From contig CM059186.1 of NCBI GenBank assembly GCA_030323885.1, positions 154,723,064-154,787,063 on the forward strand: a DNA stretch of 64,000 nucleotides, in the 5' to 3' direction. Numbering within the stretch: position 1 is the stretch's first letter; each line of letters opens with the position of its first letter. The position numbers were made by a program, and so were the translations under genes. Below the pieces are notes generated by a model, which was given only the letters and a program-made list of their open reading frames with translations, had not been told where the DNA came from and ran no database searches. Shown in pieces: positions 22,931 through 33,712 of the stretch. The DNA comes from Branchipolynoe longqiensis (taxonomy: Eukaryota; Annelida; Polychaeta; Phyllodocida; Polynoidae).

Positions 22931-23797
22931 GCTCTTTAAGTAGGGCTACACACGCTCATCAGGTAATGGGTCACCTTGATATCCAATAGGCCTGAATCGA
23001 CAAAAGCATGTACCTCGACTTGCTGCAATCCTCGGCATGAATAGGCGATTACTATGAAATGCGATTCTTTTTAACATGATACTTCCCCAGGAATGCACTG
23101 CAATATGAATTTATCCAGGTGCAGTCATAACCTCGGCTGAATACAATAATCAGGAAAAACGCGAACACAGCAAATATAGTTATGGCATTTTTAATTAAGG
23201 AAAGTTAAACGTCAGGTTATACAAATGCTTAGGAAACGAGGCTAGAGATGCTATGGCCCTACTTTCCACTTTCACATGTAGGGTCGGTGGGAGGCCAATC
23301 TAAGGCTGGTTATTGTCTCCTGGCTCCTCCGGTTGTAATGACCAAACCCCGTCGCCGCACCGCCTTATATAGCAAAAGTCTACCCGAAAAGGGGCACATC
23401 GGCAATACGAGTGTACTGTGTAATACGTCATCAAGTCCTGTTTACCCGATCGGCGACCAGGTTTAGAAAAGACCCACTAGTCGGCGTTTGAGTTGTTACA
23501 TAGTTCTAAAGAATTCCGCTAGTCGGCGACACAATAGACATCCTTAGTAGTGGCACGCCTTGGTCTATGTTCGCGATCCTGATTACCCGCAATGCCAAAG
23601 CATTACGCACAATTTTGATTGACTTCTTGTTTTTAGCTTTTCTTTATATATGTGTTGATTCGTCTTAAAAACTTAACACAAATTCATCGCTAACCAAAGT
23701 TTGTTCAATCTAGGTTAATTACAAGGAACTATGATAACAAGTTGTACACGTGAAGGCATTTAAAATAAATGGGCGGCAATTAACATTATCCATAATA
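22931..23797. other. Complex sequence, nothing recognised
   Basis: No gene recognised; the 72-codon plus-strand frame at 23248-23466 has no recognised domain. Confidence 0.35.
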
Positions 23798-24118
23798 GGA
23801 CGCAGTGGCCAAATCGGTAAGCGCGCTGGCTTCCAATGCAAAAGGTCGGGGATTGGAGTCCAAGCCGAGTCGAACTAATGACTTACAAAATCTATATGCG
23901 ACCTAGCCTAGAGGTCGGAATAACTAGGATAGGAGAAGTACTGGCTTGCTCAGTATCTGGATTATGTGACTGAGTGTGATATTGGATCATGGTGCCGGTG
24001 GTGTACTCTCAAGTTGGACAGCATTATTAAATTTGCCATAAATGAGCCCTGCTACAAGTCGGTACCCGTCCTGATATGACATTAGATGTTGGTAGGCTAT
24101 AAAACCCAAACAAAGAAA
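23798..24118 (+). mobile_element. SINE-V full-length copy
   Basis: Head 'cgcagtggccaaatcggtaa' then 'gcgcgctggc', body 'gtcgaactaatgacttaca' and tail 'tcctgatatgacattagatg'. Followed by a (TA)n run at 24136-24185. Confidence 0.85.
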
Positions 24119-24133
24119 CAAGATTATATTTGC

Positions 24134-24184
<51 letters not shown>

Positions 24185-24189
<5 letters not shown>

Positions 24190-24690
24190 TACAACCCCGT
24201 TAAACCAAGCTCGTTAAACCAAACGATCGGTTAATCCAAACATTTTTCGGCGGCCCGGCAAAATACTACCATTTATCATATAAAAAGTTGGTTAAACGAA
24301 AGTCAGTTAATCCAAATTATTGGTTGAACCAAACAAAATTGTCAGACACCAGGCCACTCCAGAATGGTTAAACCAAACTTACATGTGGTTATAAGGTGAT
24401 CTGAGACCCCAGCAACTTTTTTATATGATAAATGGTAGTATTTTGCTGGGCCGCCGAAAAAAGTTTGGATTAACCGATCATTTGGTTTAACCAAGCTTGG
24501 TTTAACAGGGTTTTACTGTATATGCATAAACAACAATTATCAAAGTGTCCACATAGATTGTATATTACATGTACAATACATGCTTACTCAAAGTCAAAGT
24601 CGAAGCGAAAGCTCGGTTAAACCAATGATCAGTTAATCCAAACAAATTTCTAGGTTCCCTTCAAGTTTGGTTTAACGGGGTTATACTGTA
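24185..24690. mobile_element. MITE-A composite (complete plus partial element)
   Basis: A complete MITE-A runs 24185-24520: 'tacagtacaaccccgttaaa' against 'tttaacagggttttactgta'. The TA dinucleotides and CAGTA ends are typical of Tc1/mariner-pogo type targets. Then ~75 bp of spacer and a partial element ending 'taacggggttatactgta' at 24690. The same order, inverted, is found at 47411-47908. Interior words are 'gttaaaccaa' and 'gttaatccaaa' in alternating orientation. Confidence 0.85.
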
Positions 24691-25207
24691 TATATATATA
24701 TAGGACCACTCCAAAAACACCCAAACAAAGAAACAAGATTATTTTTGCATATCTCTCTCCCTCTCTCTCTCTCTATATATATATATATATGACCACTCCA
24801 AAAACACAACACAAGATAGAGTTGGGGTGAGTAGCTTTAATAGTTAGTTCTCTTGAAAGGAACAATTTGCCTTACAAAATCATACGAAGGAAAAGTTCTG
24901 GGAGGACTGAAATTAACACATGGCCTGGTTAGTTAGTCCAGAGCCCGTGGTGGCGCCCCCGTCGTTCTGGTCCGCAACAAATGGTCCCACTAAGGACAAA
25001 GTGCTTATTATGAATATATTCGCCACCTCGATCGGCTAACCAGGAATACATACTCTTCATCTGCGTTATTTTATATTTCTATTATGTCTTATACATCACA
25101 TATGTAGAGGAGAGGCGCGCCATCAGTCACGTGCGTTGGGTCGTGGAGGATTTCAAACAATGTACTCCGCTCCACGAGTTTTTATACTCGAATAACCCTC
25201 TATGCCT

Positions 25208-25239
<32 letters not shown>
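24691..25239. other. Spacer with CT and TA microsatellites
   Basis: (CT)n/(TA)n at 24756-24790, CA/TA run at 25207-25240. No gene. 'accactccaaaaacac' recurs at 24705 and 24792. Confidence 0.5.
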
Positions 25240-25240
<1 letters not shown>

Positions 25241-25714
25241 GAGTCAGCCTCACGAAAACGGGCCAACCAGTGGTCAAGTGAAGATGTCGGCATCGCAATT
25301 CTTAAAAGTGTAGTGCATTTCTTTGTTTCATATTAAATTATCCTAGCAACAAATAAGGTTGTTGCATTTTCTCGACCTTTACATTCAGTATAAATTTAAG
25401 GACTTTCCAACATCTCTGTCAATGCTAAACTCTATTTATACCGATCGACGCTGACATCCAATGATCGATGCCGACAACTTTAACAGATGTTGGCGTCGCA
25501 ATTCTTAAGGTCTTGTGCATTTCTTTGTTTTATATTAAATTATCCTAGAAACAAATGAGGTTGTTGTATTTTCTTGACCTTTACATTGAGGATTAATTTT
25601 AAAACTTTCCAACACCTCTGTCATTGCTAAATTATAATTATACTGATCAACGCCGACATCCATGCTCGACGCCGACAACTTCCACCAATTGGCCTCTTTT
25701 CGTCATCCTGACCC

Positions 25715-25715
<1 letters not shown>
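25240..25715. mobile_element. MITE-H with dimeric interior
   Basis: Outer ends are inverted: 'gagtcagcctcacgaaaacg' on the left; on the right, 'ttttcgtcatcctgaccc'. Between them are two direct copies of a ~195-bp segment containing 'tgcatttctttgttt' and 'aaattatcctag' (near 25310 and 25505). Second locus, reversed: 36733-37125. Confidence 0.75.
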
Positions 25716-25769
<54 letters not shown>

Positions 25770-25956
25770 AAGCGTATATGGTACAAAGTTTAATGCAGTT
25801 TTACTACTGAATATGCAACAGTTTCAGCTTTGGATTTCCCAATGACGAAGCAGTCATGCTATAACTGTAATGATAAGCTTCAAGTTGCACTCAATGTGAA
25901 TACAGATTTCCAAGCCTACATTAGCAAAGATCTCCACCCATCTATTCCACTGACAA
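25716..25956. other. TA microsatellite and spacer
   Basis: (TA)n at 25716-25765; no gene seen. Confidence 0.5.
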
Positions 25957-26240
25957 CTATTAGTCAATGTCACATAAGCAGTCAGAGCACAGGACAGAAT
26001 AATACTATTTGTTAATGTCATGTAATCAGGTAGATCAGTATGAGGCTGAAGGTGCATGCCCGCTAGGTTTGTATTATTTGAATATCCTTCTAGAAAATAT
26101 CTAAGTATAAGTAGTTGAAGGCACCAGAAATGTTTTTAGACAAGGTGTGTCGAGAAAAGGTAGGGGATTATATGTTCGGTAATGTATAAATAGTCACGTG
26201 ATTGCGTCCCAAATGAGAAAGGTAATCTTTACAGAGAGAT
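25957..26240. repeat. 48-bp units plus 190-bp dispersed repeat, second locus
   Basis: 25957-26036 holds about 1.5 diverged copies of the 48-bp unit; 26039-26240 is the second copy of the repeat at 21087-21285. At the first locus these two sequences lie ~0.9 kb apart; here they abut. Confidence 0.65.
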
Positions 26241-26507
26241 TCTAAGCATTATATATGGTAACGTACTATTATTAGACACCCATCAAGCTGAAAGATGTAT
26301 AGAATATGTCATTTTCTGGTTACATTCACTTGACATGTGCCATTTGTGTTGTGTTCACCAAAGCACCTTTAGTTGCATTTATTGATGGTCACTGGTTAAG
26401 TGCTGAGAAGTTTCCAATTTAGAACCACTATATTTTGGGGTTATTCATTTTTTAATGTGTAGGAATTGATTGACTTCCGACCATATTTACTCGCAACTGT
26501 TTTCTGT
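26241..26507. other. Spacer, nothing recognised
   Basis: No gene or repeat recognised. Confidence 0.4.
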
Positions 26508-26712
26508 GATGGAGTGGTTAGAGTGTCTGACTTTTTCTTTCTTGGTCGGACTCCTAATCTGAAAGTCGGCGGTTCGATCCCCCATGCCATCATCTCTGCC
26601 AATTTGGATTTCCACCGCTGTGTGTAACTTACAGCGTAATCAAAGGCAACTGTCTAATGGTGAAAACAAGTCTATTCAGACATATTCATGTTAGACAGTA
26701 TAAATATTCAAG
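26508..26712 (+). mobile_element. SINE-L copy with internal deletion
   Basis: Good head ('gatggagtggttagagtg', B box 'cggttcgatcc') and 3' end. The body jumps from 'atcaaaggc' to 'aactgtctaatggtgaaaac', losing about 95 bp present in 53508-53830. Confidence 0.8.
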
Positions 26713-26754
26713 AACAAAAAAATAGCAATCAATTCGATCTCCCTTTTCTATGTT

Positions 26755-26905
26755 TGTTTCCACAGTTGGATTGATATGTGTCATATTAGTTATCCAATAC
26801 TGATTGGTTGCATTCACATGTGTCATATTATTTATCCAATACTGATTGGTTGCATTCACATGTGTCATATTATTTATCCAATACTGATTGGTTGCATTCA
26901 CATGT
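26755..26905. repeat. 42-bp tandem repeat, ~3.5 copies
   Basis: 'ggttgcattcacatgtgtca' then 'ttatccaatactgatt' repeated with a 42-bp period and very few differences, so recently expanded. Confidence 0.9.
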
Positions 26906-27022
26906 GTTTCGCTACTTTTGCACTACTGATTTGGTAGGATATACTTTAAGCCTGTATCAGGATGTTCATAACATCTCGTATCCCCGGGTGGTCACCCATC
27001 TAAATAATGACGAGGCTCAACA

Positions 27023-27395
27023 TTTGTAAAAGTTGCATAATCCGATGGTTTTGAGTTTTTGTCATTTTCTAAGATAAATATATTATCTTGATTATTATAA
27101 TCTACTTTACTTTAGTTTGAAGTAAATTGTATTTTAAATAACTAACTTTTTTATAGATATTTTAAGTGCAAACACACAAAATTAATCTTGGCAAGCATGC
27201 CAAAACTCTGTCAACATACTATATTCATAGGCTTCTGTAGTAACATTTTCTATTGTCTTGACTCTGTATTCCTTTCTATGTGGCAGCACATGCTTAATAA
27301 ATACCCCATTATCTAAGTTAAATATGTATAATTAAATCTAGGCCAATGTTTTGGTTTTGAAAATGTGGTGCTTTGATCGGACTATGCAGCCTTAA
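27023..27395. mobile_element. MITE-F copy
   Basis: 'aagttgcataatccgatggt' at the left and 'gatcggactatgcagcctta' at the right form the inverted ends. The core has the conserved 'gttttgagtttttgtcattt' and 'aatctactttacttt'. Confidence 0.85.
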
Positions 27396-27475
27396 CCCTG
27401 ATGATTGGATGAGAACCATTGTCTTCAACATGATATATTTTTCCATGCAGTTCAGCGCTTCACCTCATTTTCGAC

Positions 27476-27812
27476 CGGGCGCGGTGGCCGTATCAGTAGA
27501 GCGCGGGCCTCGCGTGTGGGAAATCGGGAGTTAGGTTCCCGGTTGAGTCAAACCAATGACTTACACAATGGATACTTGTCGCTTCATAGCCAGGCACTCG
27601 GTATTATTAGGATATGCAAGGACTGGTTAGCTCAGTGTCAGGATAATGTGACTGAGTGGGATATTGGGTCATGGTGCTGGGGGCCTGATTTCCCAGTGGG
27701 GCAGCACTATAAAGTTGCCATGAGTATGCACTATCACAAGTCGGTACCCCTCCTGATATGACCTTAGATGTTGCCAGGATGTAAAGCTCCAACAACCAAA
27801 CAACCAAACAAC
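27476..27812 (+). mobile_element. SINE-V copy abutting a Shisa exon
   Basis: Head 'gcgcggtggccgtatcagta' with B-box-like 'gttaggttccc', body 'gagtcaaaccaatgactta', tail 'cctgatatgaccttagatg', ending in CAACCAAACAACC at ~27812. The transmembrane exon begins at 27825, so this SINE supplies almost all the intron sequence in which the branch point would lie. Confidence 0.85.
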
Positions 27813-27824
27813 CTCATTTTGCAG

Positions 27825-27946
27825 GTTGCCGCTGGTGCTGGGCGTGGCTGTGGGCAGCCTGGTGGCCGCCATGTTGTTCGTCATCGTCACGTGTTACTTC
27901 TGCCGCTGCTGCTGGCTGTACAGACGCAGGAAGCGACTACGTCACG
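27825..27946 (+). CDS. Shisa-family protein, transmembrane exon
   Basis: Codes for a single transmembrane helix and the start of the cytoplasmic side: LPLVLGVAVGSLVAAM-LFVIVTCYF followed by CRCCWLYRRRKRLRH. The cluster of basic residues and cysteines right after the helix suits a type I topology with possible palmitoylation (inference). Acceptor 'cctcattttgcag', donor 'cgtcacg|gtaagc'. The first base G completes the AG left by the exon at 11310-11484, restoring an Arg codon, so the two exons join in phase. The exon leaves one base (G) for the next. Reading through the donor gives no membrane or Pro-rich tail, which supports splicing here. Confidence 0.88.
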
Positions 27947-28372
27947 GTAAGCTGTCCACCCAATCCTATGACGCCACGCGAACCCGCTGTGTCCGTTTCG
28001 CAGCGGGCAGTGGTCAGCACTGGGGAGGTCCTCTGGGAAATGAGCGGGGGATTATGGGCGTCCCGGCAGGGGGAGGTGTCCAGGGATGTACCAGGGGGGG
28101 ATGGAGATAAAGGGTGGGCGGTGATAGGGGGAGAGCAGTGGGGCTTATCTACATTGGAGCCGCGGGTTTTTTATATTTTATATTTGAATATTTTTTTGTA
28201 TTGACTGCTTGTTGAGAATTTCCTCAGGCGTCGATTGCACGGCGCTAAGACCACACAGCCGCAACACTCCGGTGTGACTCTGCACTGAGCCAAGTTGCTG
28301 CCGAACTGTGCCTCCTGACGAGCATGTTTGGGCTATCGGATTTGGCTCGCTTTTGGGTATTTTTGCCGTCGT
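27947..28372. other. Intronic spacer
   Basis: GC-rich near the exon, then mixed. No exon recognised. Confidence 0.4.
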
Positions 28373-28990
28373 ATTTCTGGTATTCTATTGTTGCTATTAG
28401 ATTTCTGGTATTCTATTTTTGCTATTCTATTTTTGTATTCTATTTGTGCTATTCTATTTTTGCTATTCTATTTTTGCTAGCCTATTTTTGCTATTCTATT
28501 TTTGCTATTCTATTTTTGCTATTATTCTTTTGCTGTTATATTTTTGTTATTCTATTTTTGCAAATCTATTTTTGCTGTTATATTTCGGCAATTATATTTG
28601 TGTAGTTATTGTTTGGCGATTATATATATTCGCTACTTTATGTTTGCTGTTATATTTTTGCGATTATATTTTTGCTATTATATTTTTGCCATTATATTTT
28701 TAGTATTATATTTGTGCTATTATATGTTTGCCATTATATTGTTGCCATTATATATTTACCATTATATTTCTGCCAATATTCTTTAGTTAATATATTCTTG
28801 CTATTGTATTTTTGACATTATATTTTTGGCATTATATTTTTTGGTAGTCTATTTTTGCTATTATATTTTTTATCTTATTATTTAGCTACTATATTTCTTA
28901 AATTAATATTTTGCTATTGCGTTTTTGCTACTATATTTGAGCTATTATATTTCGCTATTATATTATAGTTTTGCTATTGATTTGGTGGGG
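28373..28990. repeat. AT-rich ~12-15 bp array
   Basis: 'tttttgctattctat' and 'tttttgccattatat' words repeated for ~600 bp, increasingly degenerate. Frames through it (Phe/Leu/Tyr-rich) mimic membrane proteins but are artefacts. Confidence 0.9.
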
Positions 28991-29463
28991 GGTGGGGTTT
29001 GCTAGAACGCCGTTTTTAAGAAAGAAAGTTTCAAATGTATCCTATCAGGAACTGTAAAGGGAATATGTCAGTAAATTACGTTATGTGGTGTGCACTACTA
29101 AATAGGCTTGAAAGGAAGGTGCACTATTTCAATGTATAGTATGTAGATACTATTACAGTGATGCATAGACAGATAAATGGATATATATATATATATTCAT
29201 ATTTTCACATATACATATATATATATATGAGTATATGTGAATATGTGTATATGTGTATATATGTATATGTACATACATGTATATATACATTATCTGTGTA
29301 TATGTGTATAGGTGTATATGTGTACATACGTATATGTACATGAGTGTATATGTGTATATACTATATGTGTCCATGTATATATGTGTATATGCACATGAGT
29401 ATATATGCATATGTACATAAGTGTATACACACATGTATCTATATATATGTGTATAGCTGTATA
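28991..29463. repeat. TATATG-rich low complexity
   Basis: 29180-29463 is built of TATATG/TGTATA words; 28991-29180 shows nothing recognised. Confidence 0.7.
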
Positions 29464-29646
29464 TACAGTAGAACCTCCCTCACCGACCACCTCCACAGAT
29501 CGACTACTCCCCTATATCGATCGCTTTATTCGGGTCCCAACAATACCATTGTAACCATATTCTAACTCCCTAAACCGACCACCTCCCTAAATCGACCACT
29601 TAAATTCGACCCCAAAGTTGGTCGATTTATAGAGGTTTTACTGAAT
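29464..29646. mobile_element. MITE-B copy, near intact
   Basis: 'tacagtagaacctccctcac' at left and 'tagaggttttactga' at right. Core 'cctatatcgatcgctttatt' and 'gggtcccaacaataccattg'. Inserted in TATATG repeats. Confidence 0.9.
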
Positions 29647-30013
29647 GTATATGTACAGAAGTGTATATATACATGTATATGCATAAAAGTGAATGAATAT
29701 TGCGGAAAGCGTCTATGAGCCATGGAAGACTTCGCGCCCCCGTCAGCGTTTAATCATGGTAACAGATGTGGAATGGTGCACACAAATACCTGCTCCGATA
29801 TCACAGCTATATTACTATCGAACTTCCAGCCAGCCACTCACAGATATTAGCATGATGCTTCGCTGCTTGTTAAAGCATCCCCACCCGATTGCCATGGCAA
29901 CAAAAATGACTTTGCCACACTCTACCAGTACCAGCCGAGCAAATATACCCTTACTTAGTGTCGGACACCAGTCAACTCCTCCCAGTGACCAGTCAACATC
30001 ATGGAGGCGCCTG
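29647..30013. other. Spacer with unrecognised frame
   Basis: A plus-strand frame from 29693 stays open to 30049, but its last part lies inside SINE-L and no domain is recognised. Not called as a gene. Confidence 0.3.
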
Positions 30014-30317
30014 TTTTTCTTGAAGATTTATACTGCCTATTATGGATAAGCCTGAATAGACTTGTTTTCACCATTAAACAGTTTGTCGATAGAAAGCCCG
30101 AGCCTACACTTTTACCGACCCAAGGGATTTTTAACCTCCCACACCACATAGACATGGTATGAGAGCAACTGGCCTTTGATGATGCTGTAAGTTATCCACA
30201 GCGGTGGAAATCCAAATTGGCAGAGGTGGGGCCATGGGGAATCGAACCACCGACTTTCAGATTAGGAGTCTGACCTAGAAAAAAGTCAGACACTCCAACC
30301 ACTCCGCCACAGAGAAC
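30014..30317 (-). mobile_element. SINE-L copy
   Basis: Reverse orientation: 'ttgaagatttatactgcc' (3' end) through 'gggaatcgaaccaccgac' (B box complement) to 'aaccactccgccacagaga'. Directly adjoins MITE-F at 30318. Confidence 0.85.
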
Positions 30318-30664
30318 ACCTGCATAGTCCGATAAAAGCATCAAATCATAGAAAGGAAAACAGTTAACTCGATTTTAACCTCCATATCCAACTTAGATAC
30401 TGGGGCACCTAATAAGTAGTTGTTGCTGCATGTAATGGCATACTAGGTCAATTTAATAGAACTTGTTACTGCTGAAGTTTATGGCATCAGAGTTTTGACA
30501 AGCATGCCAACATTAATTGAACACGTTTACACTTGAAATATCATTGAAGCTAGTCATTTTAAACCAATGATACTGAAGTAAGATCGGTTATAATGATCAA
30601 TCTACTGTATCTATCTAAGAGAATGACAGAAACTCAAAATCATCGGACTATGCAACTTTAATAT
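30318..30664. mobile_element. MITE-F copy
   Basis: 'ctgcatagtccgataaaagc' at left, 'atcggactatgcaacttta' at right, with the conserved core in between. Confidence 0.85.
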
Positions 30665-31031
30665 ACTCATGGGAGGTATATGTGTATGCATTTTGGTGAC
30701 TAAATCAGTGAGTCGTGCTTGAGTGGATGATGATGATGATGATGATGATTTATTGTCATCTCATCAATAGAGATCATTGTGATAAATGTTTGACTATTTT
30801 AGACCGATCACGTTTTTTACTAAGTTAATGGGACCAGATTCTAAAATGACATTTGCATATATAATACATTTATGGATGCCAACAACAATTCAGACTTTTG
30901 GTGTAAAACAATACACGTAGTTTGTCTTTTAAGTTTTTTGTTTAAAACACAATGTCCAAATATTCTTGGTATTGTGGAAGCATTTTGATTTATTTTAAAT
31001 AAAAGGGTATTAAGAATAGCATTTAAATATA
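30665..31031. other. Spacer, nothing recognised
   Basis: (GAT)n at 30728-30750; otherwise AT-rich. Confidence 0.4.
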
Positions 31032-31950
31032 AAGGAAACAGAGATCAAATGTCAGTGGAGTGAGGGGGTGCCGAGGAGCCCTCCACCGGTGGAAGAGAAG
31101 GTAGGAGGAGTGTAGGGTGGGTGGTGAAGAAAGGGTAGAGCTGGGAGACGGCAGGAGGGCGAGTGCCTGAGGGAGGCCAGGGGGCGGCCTTATAAGGGGA
31201 GAGGGAGGGGCGACAGCAGGTGAGTGTGAAAGCTGCCGGCCCGGGGGAGGGCGACCGGTGGCGAGCAGCGTCGTCGGGTGAGGCGTGAGCGCCGCGCGAC
31301 GCGGAGGGCGGGGGAGGGGGCGGCGCGCCGCGCCGTCTGCCGAGGTGAGAAAGCAGCGCGACAGCGCGGGGCGGTGGGAGGGTCTCTTCCTCTCCTCGCA
31401 TCAAACGTAATGCTTCGCATTACGACCGATGCGCGAAAAGGAAGAGAGGAGGCGGGGGTGGAAATAAAAGGTTTTTATTTTCGCCTCAGAAAAGCATACA
31501 GGGCATACAGGGTAAACGAGGAGTAGATGTAAATAATGAACAAGGGATAAAATAACATGAAGAGCGGAGTAAAAAATAGAGAAACAGAGATCAAATGTCA
31601 GTGGAGTGAGGGGGTGCCGAGGAGCCCTCCACCAAAAGTAGGGGAGGGCTCGAGGCGCGCCCGAGGCGCCCGAGGCGGAGCAGGTGGGGCGGGCCGGCCG
31701 AGAGGTGGGCCGTGTCGGGGGTCAGGCTCCCTCTTGGGGCGGGGAGTGTCCGGGGCCTGCGTCGACAGGGAGCGGGCGGCCAAAAAGGGGGAGGCCCGCT
31801 CCTTGGCGGGATCCGGTGAGGAGGTCCGACGAGGGTCGAGCAGGGGGGCAGTGAAGTCCTCGGGGCTGGATGGGGTGGTGGTCGGGGTCTGGGCGGCGGT
31901 GTTGTTGAAGGCGGTGTCGTGAGGATCGGCTGCAGAGGGTTCCTCCTGAG
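31032..31950 (-). mobile_element. LTR-like repeat with two direct copies of a ~55-bp block
   Basis: The block 'gtcagtggagtgagggggtg' plus flanks (31032-31088) recurs at 31579-31634, 547 bp apart. On the minus strand the unit has a TATA-like 'cccttataaggcc' (31188-31200), AATAAA-type signals (31461-31482) and 'ccacccccgcctcctc' after them. The same order (TATA, gtggagggctc, AATAAA, ccacccccgcctcctc) is seen on + at 39363-40385. Consistent with tandem LTRs of a retroelement, but no coding region is seen and the right side runs into an assembly gap. Confidence 0.55.
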
Positions 31951-32450
31951 NNNNNNNNNNNNNNNNNNNNNNNNNNNNNNNNNNNNNNNNNNNNNNNNNN
32001 NNNNNNNNNNNNNNNNNNNNNNNNNNNNNNNNNNNNNNNNNNNNNNNNNNNNNNNNNNNNNNNNNNNNNNNNNNNNNNNNNNNNNNNNNNNNNNNNNNNN
32101 NNNNNNNNNNNNNNNNNNNNNNNNNNNNNNNNNNNNNNNNNNNNNNNNNNNNNNNNNNNNNNNNNNNNNNNNNNNNNNNNNNNNNNNNNNNNNNNNNNNN
32201 NNNNNNNNNNNNNNNNNNNNNNNNNNNNNNNNNNNNNNNNNNNNNNNNNNNNNNNNNNNNNNNNNNNNNNNNNNNNNNNNNNNNNNNNNNNNNNNNNNNN
32301 NNNNNNNNNNNNNNNNNNNNNNNNNNNNNNNNNNNNNNNNNNNNNNNNNNNNNNNNNNNNNNNNNNNNNNNNNNNNNNNNNNNNNNNNNNNNNNNNNNNN
32401 NNNNNNNNNNNNNNNNNNNNNNNNNNNNNNNNNNNNNNNNNNNNNNNNNN
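31951..32450. other. Assembly gap (500 N)
   Basis: Exactly 500 N, so a placeholder of unknown true size. Both flanks are repeats (LTR-like on the left, FB on the right), the likely cause of the break. Long frames through it are meaningless. Confidence 0.99.
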
Positions 32451-32743
32451 AGTCCGGTTTGTGTCCGTACAAGTTTTGAACATGCGCAAAAACTTGTAAT
32501 GTATGCCTCCGGATTGACGTTTATTGTCTGGTTTGAGTCCGTTTAATCTGCTTACCAACCATTGGCTATCCGTTCATGTCCGTTTCATGTCTGTTTCATG
32601 TCCGTTTCATGTCCGTTCGTCCAGTGACCTTTGACCTGATATCGCAACATTTTGACACATTTTAATACATTTTGATACTTATGATGCCCAGACTAGACAA
32701 TTCTGTCCATTGCTCAATCCGGTGATGTGTGAGAGGGGTTTAA
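32451..32743. mobile_element. FB element 3, truncated by the gap
   Basis: Right end 'ggtgatgtgtgagaggggtt' then TAA mirrors the FB terminus. The interior carries 'catgtccgtttcatgtccg' words and 'aagttttgaacatgcgc'. Related to FB element 4 (33832-34233) in reverse orientation. Confidence 0.75.
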
Positions 32744-32836
32744 GATGCAACACTGTACCGGTGGCACCATCTCGGCCTTCCTCTCCTCCCCTCCTCTCCT
32801 CCCCTCCTCTCATCCACCAGTATCAGTCGCACCCGA

Positions 32837-32885
<49 letters not shown>

Positions 32886-32994
32886 CCTGTGTGGTGTTTT
32901 TGTGTGTACCTTCTAACTTATTATGCGAGTATAAATAACCAATACGATTCCCCCTTTCATTTACTCCTTGACTGCTCTGTTGTCATCTCCGCAG
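32744..32994. other. Intronic spacer with (TA)n
   Basis: CT-rich at 32780-32815, (TA)n at 32839-32880. A pyrimidine-rich stretch ending 'gtcatctccgcag' (32981-32994) is a good splice acceptor. Confidence 0.6.
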
Positions 32995-33035
32995 CCGGTA
33001 CCTACATCGATGGCGCCACCATCGCCTCTTTATGA
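32995..33035 (+). CDS. Candidate last exon of the Shisa gene (option 1)
   Basis: Strong acceptor (pyrimidine-rich, then 'ctccgcag'). The two bases CC complete the G left by the exon ending 27946, giving Ala, then GTYIDGATIASL and a TGA stop. This is the nearest phase-compatible candidate but gives a very short tail without the Pro/Tyr-rich motifs usual in Shisa cytoplasmic tails. In another frame the same stretch reads PVPTSMAPPSPLYDTAHY, which looks more like a Shisa tail but would need an extra exon to change phase; the gap at 31951-32450 could hide one. Phase agreement alone happens by chance one time in three. Confidence 0.35.
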
Positions 33036-33712
33036 CACTGCCCATTACTGCACAGTGCTCTCACTTGCAGCTGAAATATATTATATATATATTGAATATT
33101 ATATATATTATATGTATTATATATTCTGTGTATTATATAAATTATATATTATATTTATGTTATATATAGTATATATATAACAGCTTGGTGTACGTGCCTT
33201 GTTTTTGTTATATCTTTTTTCCTACTGAAGACCAATAGTCTTTGTACAGTCTCTTAAAGATCCCAATTAGAGTCTTGCTCTTCGGGAGGATTACATTGTG
33301 ACAAATGAGGAAGCCTGACCAGACCAGATCACGGGGAACTTGTGACAGTTGATTGTGCCAATGAGGACACCGTAAATGGAAGGAAAGGAACCCAATATAC
33401 CAAACAACAAATATACAAACCAGCACACACTGACATGACCCGACTGGAGAGTGCCGCTCACCAAATCCAATCAATGATATATTAGTGTTCAGGGATCTGA
33501 TGCATGAAGTCCGATGTAAAGTAGGTGACATTTGTTTTGATGCGCTTTGATTTGTCATCGGGATTCCCAATTAAAATTAATGATTCATAGAGTCGATATT
33601 GGGGATGAGGTATGGAGGTTGACAAGTATAAAGCTGCAGGGCTCCGTATAAAACCACAGATAAGCCAGTACCAGACTATTAAGACCAACATATCTTTGCT
33701 AATCTATATGTA
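33036..33712. other. Spacer or possible 3' UTR
   Basis: AT-rich at 33070-33180. A 120-codon minus-strand frame (33570-33208) is not recognised. Confidence 0.3.

Noticed and set aside
28324..28815. Membrane protein frames rich in Phe/Leu/Tyr
   Set aside because: tttttgctattctat array read in different frames.
29693..30049. 118-codon plus-strand frame as a gene
   Set aside because: Its C-terminal part is SINE-L and no domain is recognised.
31591..32558. Frames of 186-293 codons crossing 31951-32450
   Set aside because: Most residues come from N; meaningless.
33208..33570. 120-codon minus-strand frame as a gene
   Set aside because: No domain recognised; chance frames of this length are expected in 64 kb.
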